64,000 nt of DNA. It comes from Cladorrhinum sp. PSN259. Lineage: Eukaryota; Ascomycota; Sordariomycetes; Sordariales; Podosporaceae. The position numbers and the translations under genes are program-made. Position 1 is the stretch's first letter; the number at the start of each line of letters is the position of its first letter. The notes below the pieces were generated by a model. That model did not search any database, had not been told where the DNA came from, and saw only the letters and a program-made list of their open reading frames with translations. Positions 32,401 through 41,146 of this stretch are shown here, piece by piece. The stretch spans positions 124,001-188,000 of the forward strand of contig MU867073.1 of the NCBI GenBank assembly GCA_033725935.1. Reading direction: 5' to 3'.

Positions 32401-35072
32401 TGCGGAGGGGGGCTAGGGTTGCTAATCGGGGGTGAAGAGGGCATCTCGACTTCCAAAGCCGGTCCGGAGAGTTCGGGTTCTGGCTGCGGCTCTCCATCCT
32501 CGGGTGGAATCGGGGATGACGTCTCATCAGGAGTCAACAACCTATTCGTCTCTGATTGGGGAATGGAGGGATTCACAGTTGACTGCCGCTCAATTGACGG
32601 CTGGATTTCCTCGCTGGGGATTTCATCTACCTGGGCATCCGCCTCTTCCGCCTCTTCATTCTCTACCGGGAGTCGAAGAGGTTTCCGGGGTGTTGCGGCG
32701 ATAAGAACGGACTCGGGAATGGTCGAGAATGAATCGTCATATCCACTCACATCGAGCTCTTGGGAGGTAGAAGGCCCCTGTGCTGCCTCTCTAGCATTGG
32801 CTTCCTCGAGGAGCGCCTTTAAGCCAACTGTTTTCGAAAGCGGTTGTTTCTTTCTCTTGGGCCGTTTCGGGGCCTGGTTCCACCACGCCCCGGGTGAGCC
32901 CTGTGGTGGTGGCTCCTGTGGGGGCTGAAAAGTGGTTGGTGGCTCAATCCGTGCTTGATCGGCTTCCTGGATCTCCTCGGTCGTCTCGCGCCTGTCTTGG
33001 TTTACTTCAGTCTCAGTCTGTTCTTCATCATTATTTCCAACATGTTCCTCAAAGCGAGGTTCGTTATAGTTCTCAACGCCGTATCCGCTGTGGGCTTCAG
33101 CAGGATGTTGAGCATGACCCTCAAAGTGATCTTCGTCGTGGTTTTCCAAATCTTGTTCCCCATGATCCCCGAGGCCGTGTTGTTCGTGATGTTGAAGGCG
33201 ATCCTCGAAAAGCTGTTCACTGTTTCCTTTCATGAGCTCTCCGACAGGTTCCTCGACATGGCTCTCATAGGGTTCCTCAGTATGATCTTTAACATGCTCC
33301 TCCTCACGCTCGTCACCGTACTCTTCAACTTGCACATCGACATGTTCCCGGCGTTCGTCAAACCGGTCTGTAGCACGTTCCTGGCGTCTCTCCAAACTGC
33401 CCTGAACATGTTCTTCAATATATGTCTCGTGCTCCTCGAGCCGGCTTTCGAGATGCTCCTGATGGCTTTGAAACCGGTCTTCAACATCCCCCTCATCATG
33501 TCGCTCAACATGCGCTTCGATCTGCTGTTTCCCGTGCATATGGAATCGCTCATCAACATGCTCCTCAACCTCCTGGTCGTTTTGCTCAACACGCTCCTCG
33601 GTATGCTGTTCCTCATGCTGCTGAGAACGATCTCGATATTCTTCCACAGGTTCCTCTCCCAGCTCATCAGGCCCATCGCTCGGTAGAAACCTAGTCTGTG
33701 TTCTCACCATTGGTCTTCTTTCAGCTTGAGGCAATTGTGGATAAGACACTTCCTCCGGGAGTTGTTCCGGAACATCGACTGCTTTACTCCTACTCTGCCT
33801 CAAATAGTCCATAGTCCTTTCAATAATCAGACTCGTCTCTTCACCAAAATCCTCTTCTTGGTGCTGGTGTGCCATCACACTCGAGTTCATTTGCATTGAT
33901 GGTAATTCGCTGATGGAGATCCTAGTGAAATTGGTAAAGTCCTCGTTGGCCATTACGGTATCCTGTCGGTCATCCCGGTCTTGGCTCTGGCTTCTTATTG
34001 ACCCACCCTCGCTATAATCGTCCGCTGGCCCATCACCCATTTCTGGCCATTCTTCCTCATCATGAAAACGGGAGTCGGAGGTTGGTTCTAGTTCTGGTTG
34101 AGCTTGTCGTCGTGGGGATGGTGAATGCTGGTTATCCTGCTGCCATCTGTAGGTTGCAGGTGGTGCTGGTTGGTCGGACACAGTGTTGAGCCAGATATCA
34201 TCTTCGAAGTCGTCGCCACCATGGTCGCCTGAGATTTCCGCCGCAACTTGGCGCCTTTCGGTTGGTAAGGTGGGCTCCTCTGCCCGTTCTATTGGGGGGT
34301 TATTCTGCGCCCTGGTGTCTGCTGAATTCGCCTGTGACAACATCTCCGCAATGCTAGCGGTAACCTCACTCTTTCTTGGTCTTCCCCTCTTCCTTGGTGG
34401 CTGCCCATCGTTTGCTCCATCTCCCTTTGAGGGGGACATTGTCTTTCGCTTCGTAGATTTTCGGGGCGATTGGGCTGCCGGACGCGCGCGCGGGGTAGCA
34501 TCAACATCTTCGAAACCTAGATCCGAGGTGGGAAAGTCCTTGTGTGGTGATGCAGAAGCGCGTGGTGGTCGTCCTACTCTCCCAGGCGTGCCTTGCCTCT
34601 TGCGCATATTCGGTACAGGTGTGCCGGACTTTCGTGGTCTGCCCCTCTTCTTCGGTGTCGCGCGCTCGTCGTCGCTCAAGCCATGCAACGGCACTGTCGT
34701 AGTTGTGACTGCATTGTTCTTGATTTGCGACATCGCTCTCCTGCCCGGCGTAGGTCTGCTCGGCGTAGGTGTGGGCGATTGAAACAGGCGACGCTTGATG
34801 TTGCGGTTGTTATTTTGAATCGTCCCATTCTCGCCGGCCTCGACCGTGACGAAGAGTCGCTGCGGCAATTCGTCGTTTCCAATATCGAGCTCAAACATTT
34901 GTTTTCGTGGCGACCTCGCGATCGAAAGGAGTTGGGCGGCTGGTTGAGGCATCTTCTTGATGCGCGACGGCGGCAACATTGGCGGGCTCAGGATAGGGTC
35001 AAGCAGGGGATCTGGTGACGAGCCTAGATTTAGCGTTATTGTGTGCTCCTCATCCATGTCCATGTAGTCCAT
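29490..35072 (-). CDS. Large AT-hook DNA-binding protein with internal repeats
   Basis: One uninterrupted exon of 1860 codons. Three AT-hooks (KKRGRPRKS at about 141, GRVGRPPRA at about 164, RKRGRPRKS at about 227) would bind the minor groove of AT-rich DNA. Many SP/TP sites (SPRK, SPTPTPSRPTP) suggest phosphorylation by cell-cycle kinases. Residues about 457-690 are extremely rich in Glu and His with a recurring EEHV unit, likely helical or coiled. Around 1120-1155 two copies of SSVFAxHGSFL occur. Residues about 1560-1650 carry four 24-residue repeats. The C-terminal 140 residues are the most ordered part (QVWTNSHWELLAYILKLRR, LEQWHIDIIHAFKSEME, LAKRLFAVILGEQRRREG) and probably form a conserved helical domain. 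It resembles proteins listed in other ascomycetes as AT DNA-binding proteins. Nuclear, chromatin-associated role is inferred; the precise function is unknown. Confidence 0.82.
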   Translation of the reverse strand: MDYMDMDEEHTITLNLGSSPDPLLDPILSPPMLPPSRIKKMPQPAAQLLSIARSPRKQMFELDIGNDELPQRLFVTVEAGENGTIQNNNRNIKRRLFQSPTPTPSRPTPGRRAMSQIKNNAVTTTTVPLHGLSDDERATPKKRGRPRKSGTPVPNMRKRQGTPGRVGRPPRASASPHKDFPTSDLGFEDVDATPRARPAAQSPRKSTKRKTMSPSKGDGANDGQPPRKRGRPRKSEVTASIAEMLSQANSADTRAQNNPPIERAEEPTLPTERRQVAAEISGDHGGDDFEDDIWLNTVSDQPAPPATYRWQQDNQHSPSPRRQAQPELEPTSDSRFHDEEEWPEMGDGPADDYSEGGSIRSQSQDRDDRQDTVMANEDFTNFTRISISELPSMQMNSSVMAHQHQEEDFGEETSLIIERTMDYLRQSRSKAVDVPEQLPEEVSYPQLPQAERRPMVRTQTRFLPSDGPDELGEEPVEEYRDRSQQHEEQHTEERVEQNDQEVEEHVDERFHMHGKQQIEAHVERHDEGDVEDRFQSHQEHLESRLEEHETYIEEHVQGSLERRQERATDRFDERREHVDVQVEEYGDEREEEHVKDHTEEPYESHVEEPVGELMKGNSEQLFEDRLQHHEQHGLGDHGEQDLENHDEDHFEGHAQHPAEAHSGYGVENYNEPRFEEHVGNNDEEQTETEVNQDRRETTEEIQEADQARIEPPTTFQPPQEPPPQGSPGAWWNQAPKRPKRKKQPLSKTVGLKALLEEANAREAAQGPSTSQELDVSGYDDSFSTIPESVLIAATPRKPLRLPVENEEAEEADAQVDEIPSEEIQPSIERQSTVNPSIPQSETNRLLTPDETSSPIPPEDGEPQPEPELSGPALEVEMPSSPPISNPSPPPQLPTNLFSNHMRSNSTETPADQLSSFRSGSNTGLNVQQAIPQASLTLPEPAHRPSLSPIVRAGQRLQQVTSDPPSPPARDNALGSPFRGSVTKSSQSPAPLVAPTRPVRSPARETLPEAQEEERSWSNSLRKIRSLVSDAASALSPHRRASIPGVEQLDDPFGPDSVETARSGVLRNTLFSPAKQVVDRDATISATGSPRATSVHDDDAMSWQGESSPVREPPPVEEQRFASPTSSVFAAHGSFLSSREPEEPEQNSSVFATHGSFLDNQQLEEIREDPPFGLSMQQSVLDRTSFSLGVAATKTQVQQPTEEEDEEEDLFLLEAQRPTPFVAKHIPAKERPIMEPSRRTTIADSWRRRDRDRQERQRPANNDENRPLTKSASTNEDPELSLLSQGNESRTSAPSRPLPAPATAKKQPVFSDFFSPLATLPPNSQTVPGVPGIGVFAAPNTRRADGKTRTEQPVSRSTAAVRRLQTSTNSLFPEYVETMPATKPQQIPQKRLEIGTRRPSIDLFSPVRRAAEPKPVEPIPIKQASRSRGSPVEEEDDEEDEEVEQESPLPARNPPRRNSLFGAISSIPKLLSLQRPQPAEQEIRQAHGKEQERLQPRVSQDHEQDYQQASELINTTPHRPEPRHRAVSPSKSCLRSPAKGKTPGRVVEFTSSTLSPVTQFERRRASRTTSIQVPPFIEPPVIQAERRAESRKRPSVQAASVEPSSSQAEKRAAAEKAPVAQASPVERPTTQADRHTASWKAATVQAQSIKPSELLASVSKAPAQQVLKDKPLPPLPPPTEEDESPTAESSSAPTEKAPPVPSVQLKPNHKSKSKPHSRASARPALTKQVWTNSHWELLAYILKLRRQGQLSLAPSSSSSSSASKLLGKVIGKRNNPDREHIVLEQWHIDIIHAFKSEMESPQPLPLEGTNSNPSSRRIEKWDELDLAKRLFAVILGEQRRREGKVDRERRLPDGRYPEDLV
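30119..30400 (-). repeat. Four tandem 24-residue coding repeats in the AT-hook gene
   Basis: About 72-nt units encode a repeating pattern: basic residues, a Pro/Val/Gln-Ala block, then Pro-x-x-Gln-Ala-Glu (seen as PPVIQAERRAES, EPSSSQAEKRAA, ERPTTQADRHTA). The units are diverged but in register. The Gln-Ala-Glu/Asp core with an Arg or Lys after it is the most constant part. Confidence 0.8.
33000..33700 (-). repeat. Glu/His-rich degenerate repeat region in the AT-hook gene
   Basis: Roughly 230 codons consisting mainly of Glu, His, Asp, Gln and Arg with a recurring EEH(V/E) core spaced about 8-16 residues apart. The opposite strand reads as a hydrophobic ORF only because His/Glu codons become Met/Val and Leu/Phe codons in reverse complement. 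Confidence 0.8.
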
Positions 35073-35972
35073 TTTCGCATCCGCAGGAGCGAAAGTAACA
35101 GGCGTGTTGGCAAAAAATCAGCAACATAAGGACGTCATAAAATTGGCCCGCCACGCACGAAAGGATCGCGATCGCGTCCGGTATGCGAAATGCGAAAATA
35201 CGTATCGATATAACAAAAGTATGGTGTTGAAACACACGAACAGCACCACCCGTCGTGACTTCGTACCTTACAACAACCAATTAAGCTCCAGTGCTCTGTG
35301 TGACGTGCAAAGCCAAGCCAAAAAGCGAAACTTAACCATGTCTGTTTACTTATTCCTGATATGGTAAAGCGTGTTTGGATCAATTGCCAATCAAAACCTG
35401 TTGCACGACACCCCAGATTTCGGGAAAACATTGGCCCTTTTTGAAAGGTGAACAGGGGAGGGGCCAGCTGAGTCAAGACGCCCAGACATCCACCACGACG
35501 TCATTGGAAATTCGGGGTCCAGCAAAGACTCTATCAATTCACAATCTCCGCACTCTCTCTGGACATCTGCATGCCGGCAAACTACTCGTGCTACTGCACA
35601 CGGGCCGAGCACCTCCAATTAGTAATACATAGTGCGCACTTACACCCCTTCATTCTCCCCATGCGGGGAAATGGTTCCCCAAAACCTTCAATGGAGAATT
35701 TTGAGTGGGCGCCCTTCTGATGAAAACGGTTGTCTCTGACATGACGTGCTCGAGGCTATTGCGCAACCGCCTGTGTAAGTGGTGATAGTTTCACCCGGGC
35801 TTTGAAATCGTTTGATATCAAATCAACGCGACGTTAGCACCATAGCATGTCTATATATTGTGATCTGACCCCTATCTATCCATTCCCTCTTTGTCCAGCT
35901 CATAACCTTCACATCCGTCTTTGAACCCAAAGAACCTTCCCAACCATTATCACCACCACAACCCAAACCATT
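35073..35972. other. Divergent region between AT-hook gene and CmcJ/AsaB-like gene
   Basis: 900 nt shared upstream region. A clear TATA element lies 120 nt before the plus-strand gene and is listed separately. No other gene or RNA is recognised. Confidence 0.55.
35852..35858 (+). promoter_or_regulatory. TATA box candidate of the CmcJ/AsaB-like gene
   Basis: TATATAT 115-121 nt upstream of the ATG at 35973, followed by a C-rich leader (CACCACCACAACCCAAACC). Position fits a TATA box with a leader of about 80-90 nt. Confidence 0.5.
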
Positions 35973-36833
35973 ATGTCCCCTCCCGCAACTCTCCACCCCG
36001 CCGGGGACGTCCTCGCCCCCCTAAACTTCTACACCCCCCCAGAAGACGGGTCAAAACCCTACAACAACGCCGACCTCCCTCCCAACCTTCCACCCAGGAA
36101 CTACGGCTCAATCTCCCACCCAATCCTAATCCACGACACTCGCTCCAAAGAACACCTCTACAATCTAGATACCCACTCGTTCCAGATCCTCCTCAATCAA
36201 CCCCCTTCCCATCCCGAACTAGACTTCACATCCGACTCCTCAATCAAAGAACACTACTATCCCGAAGTAACCTCACTCTTGCTCTCCCAAATCCCCAACG
36301 CCCATAAAGTAATAATCTTCGACCACACCCTCCGCCTTTCAACCCCAGACGCCCACCGTGCCCCCGTTCAGCGCGTGCATATCGACCAGACCGCCCCCTC
36401 AGCAGCCCAACGGGTCCGGAAGCACGCCTCCTCTCCCGAGGAAGCAGAGGCGTTACTAGCTGGGCGGTACAGGATCATCAACGTCTGGCGACCGCTCAAT
36501 AAAAACCCCGTCGAAACCTTCCCGCTGGCTTTTGCGAGTTCGGAAAGCGTGAGAGACGAGGAAGTGATTCCCGTTGAGCATCGTTACACTTCGACCGGGT
36601 ACGTCGGCCAGACGGCTGCCATTGCCCATCACCCCGATCAGCGGTGGTACTACCTGAGCGGAATGACCAAGGATGAACGTCTGCTGCTGCAGTGCTTTGA
36701 CAGCGAGGCGCTCAAGGAGGGAAGCAACGTGAAGGGTGGTCGGTTGGCTCACAGTGCTTTCGAGGATCCTCGGAGCAGGGAGGGCGCCGAGGGACGGGAG
36801 AGCATTGAGGTCAGATGCTTAGTTTTTTCTTGA
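35973..36833 (+). CDS. CmcJ/AsaB-like (GA4 desaturase family) hydroxylase/methyltransferase-type protein
   Basis: Single exon, 286 aa, near the usual 270-300 aa. Family blocks in order: VLAPLNFYTPPEDGSKPY near the start, VIIFDHTLR, QRVHIDQTAPSAAQRVR (His136), RYRIINVWRPL, and EHRYTSTGYVGQ...WYYLSGMTKDERLLLQCFDS. These mark the fungal group called GA4 desaturase family or AsaB/CmcJ-like, which includes oxidoreductases of secondary metabolism. The related proteins are thought to be 2-oxoglutarate/iron-dependent or cofactor-linked hydroxylases, and the reaction here cannot be read from sequence. No biosynthetic backbone gene (PKS, NRPS, terpene synthase) lies nearby, so it is not part of a visible cluster. 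Its own TATA box suggests regulated expression. Confidence 0.83.
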   Translation: MSPPATLHPAGDVLAPLNFYTPPEDGSKPYNNADLPPNLPPRNYGSISHPILIHDTRSKEHLYNLDTHSFQILLNQPPSHPELDFTSDSSIKEHYYPEVTSLLLSQIPNAHKVIIFDHTLRLSTPDAHRAPVQRVHIDQTAPSAAQRVRKHASSPEEAEALLAGRYRIINVWRPLNKNPVETFPLAFASSESVRDEEVIPVEHRYTSTGYVGQTAAIAHHPDQRWYYLSGMTKDERLLLQCFDSEALKEGSNVKGGRLAHSAFEDPRSREGAEGRESIEVRCLVFS

Positions 36834-37450
36834 GCAACAAGTAAGGAGAAGGCGGGATTGAAGGGGGAGAAACATAGCGCGGTTGAATTTTTTCGGAACT
36901 GGTACAGAATGACATTTACATCTTGGTGGAGGGGGAATTTACTAAGTCAGTTTTAATTAGAGAAGGATAAATAGGGGTTCATGTAACACGACATGCACGA
37001 CAGACAGGTTGTTATTCAAATTGGAGTTGTCTCTCATATCATCTTTATTCTTTTTGTTCGAGCTTATCAAATACACGATAAATACATAACGGTCCTCAAG
37101 TACCATCCCAAGATCCAGTAATTGCAATCAATTGATCATCGTTATTCCGGGTATAGAGCAATAAGCTAAAGTTATCCCGATATATGCCGCCCTCCATTCC
37201 CATATGTCAAAACGAAAAAGAGAAAGAACAAAAAACACCCCTTCGTATGCCCATAAAATCAATGAAACCTTTCCCCACCGTCCATATCAACAGACAAGAC
37301 GTAACGGAGTGAAGTAATGTGTGCCGACCCAAAGTACAGAAAAGAAAAGAAAAGAAAATACCCCTAGCGCTTAGTTTAATCATACTTTTTGTCGTTCCCC
37401 CAATGCATGCTGCTTTCTTATAACATTCATCTCCCTATTTCCAAGTTGCT
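36834..37450. other. Convergent 3' region between CmcJ/AsaB-like and Sds3 genes
   Basis: 617 nt, AT-rich, with an (AAAAG)n-like tract near 37335-37358 that belongs to the Sds3-side 3' UTR. No gene seen. Confidence 0.55.
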
Positions 37451-39162
37451 TTAACCGCCACGTCCACCCCTGCCACCCTTTCGGCTACTGCTCCGACTCA
37501 TTGAAACACCATTAGCACTGGACTGCCGACTCATTGGAACACCTCCGAATCCCTTGGCTGGAGATTGACCCGGTGTACCGATGAGGCCCGGTCGAGGGGT
37601 ACTGCTTCTTTCGTTGGAAACTACCGGCTCCACCGTATCCGGCAAGACCGGGAGTCCTAATCGCTTTCTTACTTCATTCTCCGCCGGCCTCTCTCCCTGA
37701 AGATATGCAACGAACCGACGGTCCCGTGCCGGCAACGACGCTGCCTCGAGGAGTTTGCGACTACCATTCTCCACCGCGAAGTTGGAGCCGGGACCGTGCG
37801 CCTGGTCGTACTGCTTCAGCGCCTGCATCACCATCAAGTCGCCATTAACATCGTCATTGGCGAGTCCGTTCGTTACATTATACTCCATTCTGTTGTGTCC
37901 CTTGATATACGTCGAAGGGAAAGTTGGCGGCAGCTTGGGATCGGCTGTAAGCATGCGATCAAAGTTGCCAGGAAAGTCAAAGTTAGCAAGCATCTCTATG
38001 CCCACAAGCTTGTCATCAATGAAGTTGGGGTTATTCGCTCCACGTTGGCCGCTGCGAGTAGCATGCGAAACGTTTCGCTCCATCATGGGCGCCGAGGGAA
38101 CCGAGTCGGTGTCCTCGTCGTGCTCGCCATTGCCGGAATCGCTTCCGTCGGGTGATGGGATGGGCCGGCCATTCTCATCGAATTTTGGTTTGTGTGTCAA
38201 AAGATACTTGTGGGCAGCCAAAGCTGATTGGCTGTATGTCATTGACAGTTCCTTGTCTGTAAACAGCTTGTCGATGCTGTAGATGGGACCAGTGGCCTTG
38301 CGCGTGGCCAGGCGGTCGGTCTGCCAGAGAGGAGTGGTCTCGATAGCTCGCCGTTGTGGTACCGGTGAACCGTCGTCGTCATTATTATTGTTGCGCTTCC
38401 TTTTCTTGTTGTCCATGGACAACTCCTCCATTTGTTCTCTTCTTAATCGGGTAGTGCGCTTGCCATGTGCACCACCAGGGCTGGCAGGATTGGTAATGCT
38501 AAATTGGTTGGGATGTAGCAGCAATGCTGAAGCATCAGAAATTTCGAGGGCTTCCTTCTCCTTGTTCAATCGGTATTTCTTGGTAGTGATGGCATTGATC
38601 AAGCGGTCGCGGAGAGTCTGGGAAAGAGCTTTGTATTCGCGGTTCGCCGTTTCAATCTTGAATGCATGCGTATTGAGGTACTCGGACGTCTTCTTCTCAA
38701 AGTCGAACTGCAGGGCGCTGGGCGTCAGTACTTGTGGTCGGCTAGGGACAGCAGGAAGCAGAAAGAAAAACGCACCTTGTATTTGGTGAGCGCATAGTCG
38801 CGCTGTTCGACGAGGTCCTGAATCGAGATCATCCAGTCGAAGAATCTTGGCCCAGCCATTTCCAGGTACGTCCTCTTGGCCGGGTTGGTGTCGCCATTGG
38901 AGTGCTGAAGGCTTTGCTCGTCCTCCTCGAAGCTGTCGAGCGGACGGTCGGCATAGGGATCAACTCTCATGACCAAACTGGTGTCCATTTGAATCCTTGT
39001 AAGCTGCTCGCGAAAAGCCTGGTCTTTATTCTTGGTCCAGGAGTCTCCGAGCTGGGAGACCCGGTCGTTGATGAGCTGACGGCGCTTTTCTCGTTTTGAC
39101 TGCGACGCCTGCGCCGGTGTTGGTGCGGAGGCGCCCGCTAAGGTGGTTTCTGTTGTCGCCAT
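37451..39162 (-). CDS. Sds3-family subunit of the Rpd3/Sin3 histone deacetylase complex
   Basis: Two exons, 38776-39162 and 37451-38707, give 547 aa. The 68-nt intron runs from a GTGCGT donor to a CCCTGCAG acceptor; this acceptor, not the CCCAG ten bases upstream, keeps frame and gives LTKYKFDFEKKTSEYL. The Sds3-like domain covers about residues 20-175: KREKRRQLINDRVSQLGDSW, FREQLTRIQMDTSLVMRVDP, YADRPLDSFEEDEQ, then a helical segment through ETANREYKALSQTLRDRL. The remainder is mostly disordered with a basic patch (NKKRKRNNNN) and a Gly/Arg/Ser C-terminus (SSSRKGGRGGRGG). Sds3 proteins are needed for integrity and activity of the large Rpd3/Sin3 deacetylase and so for gene silencing. Nuclear. 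The gene diverges from LSM1. Confidence 0.88.
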
Positions 39163-40085
39163 TGTGAAGAACAGGTTGCCAGTGTATATGAAGAGTAGTT
39201 GGCAAGCCTAGAAAGGGAGAGAACAACTCTGGTGCTCGAGGGAGCAAGGAAGGGTCGGATTCGCACAATTGGCGACCGCTGAAGGGCCCTCGAGATCGGG
39301 AGGAGAGCTCTGCTGGGAGGTCAGGGGCTATAACTGAGTGGCTCAAAGTGTATTGGATTGCAGATCGAGCTTTGAAAGGTTTTGGTGCATTTTTAGTAGG
39401 TTGAAGCTCTTGAATGGGTGTTGTGTGCGGCCTTTCTGGATTACGGGGAACAACAACAAAAAGGAATCCTTGGAGTATTAAGTGACAGGAAAAGCGACGA
39501 CGGTGCCGGCCACCGGCTGGGCTGGCTATTGGGACAATCGTTCCACCCGATTAAGTGTGTGGCTTAAGCTCCACCGCCTTGCGCATTAGGGATAGTACAG
39601 TGTGATATTGTTCAAACGCACGCTGGGTCTAAAGTATTCACCTGACCATCTCCAAATACATCTTGGTAATTCAGCAATGAATGAGTGTTTTAGTCAAGAA
39701 TTAGCACAATAGGGTGCATGAGAGGATATTTGAATTTGCACCATCAGCGAAATCATTAATTGATATACAAGGCTTCATCAATAGGAAGCTTCCAATATTT
39801 ACGTAGTGGCACAGAAGGAAACCAGGAACCCCTCCGTGCCAAAACAGTAAATTCACACCGTAACCCTCCCAGGGTGTGGTGTCTCACTGTGGGAAATCAG
39901 GCTGCATGCATTCAGCGGCATGTCACAGTGGCCTTGCTCATTGCCTGCAGCGCCTCAGCTCCTCACCCGGTTGGACATAATATTTTGGCAACGGAACTTG
40001 GTTTTGCTCAAAACCCAAAACCACCCGGAAACTAACAAACAAACGGTCGGTCCATGGACCCAGGTTCATAGTAATAAAGAATACC
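39163..40085. other. Divergent promoter region between Sds3 and LSM1 genes
   Basis: 923 nt serving two housekeeping genes that diverge. No other ORF or RNA is recognised. Confidence 0.55.
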
Positions 40086-40834
40086 ATGGAGAACCTTTCG
40101 ATTTCTGACCACCCTCCCCCTCCTGGGCTGCAGCAGCAGCACCATCAGCAACAGCATCCCGAGCAACATCATCCTCAGCAACAGCAACAAGGAGGGGCAC
40201 CCGGGGGGCAGGGTATGCCTCATCCGCATCCCTCCCTTGGGCGCCCTCCCCAACCTCAACAGCTCCCAGCGCAAATGTTCACCACTGCCGCCCAACTTCT
40301 CGATCTCACCGACAGTAAGCCTCTGATGTATCTTCTTTCATTCAATGTTCATAAACTAACCCTGTTGCCCCAGAAAAACTCATGGTGGCATTGCGTGATG
40401 GTCGCAAGCTGTTGGGCATCTTGAGAAGTTGGGACCAATTTGGTATGATGCGCCCATGTTTCGAAAACTCATGTTGGTATTTCATAAAGATCGTTCACTA
40501 AATATCACGCCCAGCCAACCTTGTACTTCAAAACACAAGGGAGAGAATCTTTATCCCACCCGGCACAGCAGGTCCTGATCAGACGAGGGGTCTGTTTGCC
40601 GATATTGAGCGGGGTATTTTTCTCGTGAGAGGAGAGAACGTGCTCCTCCTGGGAGAGATCGACCTGGACAAGGATGATGACGCCCCTCCCGGATACGACC
40701 TTGCCGATATCAAATTGGTCGAGGGGCTCGCCAAAAAGAAGAAGGAGCAGGACCAGACCAAGGGGAAGAAGAAAATTCGGAAGCTGGGCGTTGAGGGCTT
40801 CGAAGGAGAGCATCTGGGTGAGATGCTTCTTTAA
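40086..40834 (+). CDS. lsm1: U6 snRNA-associated/mRNA-decay Sm-like protein LSm1
   Basis: Three exons, 40086-40314, 40374-40442 and 40515-40834, give 205 aa; introns are 59 and 72 nt. The first 60 residues are an extension rich in Gln, His and Pro (QQQHHQQQHPEQHHPQQQQQ). The Sm fold follows: Sm1 is KKLMVALRDGRKLLGILRSW with DQFANLVLQNTRERI, and Sm2 is GIFLVRGENVLLLGEIDLD, where the RGENV block is typical of LSm1. A Lys-rich C-terminal helix (AKKKKEQDQTKGKKKIR) ends the protein. LSm1 heads the cytoplasmic LSm1-7 ring, which binds oligoadenylated mRNA 3' ends with Pat1 and promotes decapping. The polyQ/His/Pro extension is longer than in yeast LSm1 and may favour condensation into P-bodies (inference). 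Confidence 0.93.
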
Positions 40835-41146
40835 GCAGGAGAAAGAAGACTTTCTTGGTGTCAGCAAATTTTTATGGCTTTTTCGTTGTTCAAAGAACCC
40901 ATCCATGGAGACACAACAGAAAACGGGGGTCAGAGAGTGGGTTTGACCAAAGAACTCTGGTGGACTGGAAGCAGAATATTGTGAAATGCTTATCCAGCCC
41001 ATGTCATATAACACGCGTCAGGTTTATGGCGGCGATACTTTACTGCGAAAAATCTATTCAGTTTGGCAAGTTGCCAGTTGCATTTACTAAAGCCAACTCT
41101 CACCGCTGGTGATATTATGATTTGAACTGTGACAACTTTAGACTTC
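40835..41146. other. Convergent 3' region between LSM1 and GH65-like gene
   Basis: 312 nt between facing stop codons; no feature other than presumed 3' UTRs. Confidence 0.55.

Noticed and set aside
32955..33686. 243-codon plus-strand ORF with a very hydrophobic translation, looking like a membrane protein
   Set aside because: It lies exactly opposite the Glu/His-rich repeats of the AT-hook gene; reverse complements of His and Glu codons give Met, Val, Leu and Phe codons. It is a compositional shadow.
38711..38720. CCCAG acceptor in the Sds3 gene
   Set aside because: It shifts the frame; the CTGCAG ten bases downstream keeps it.
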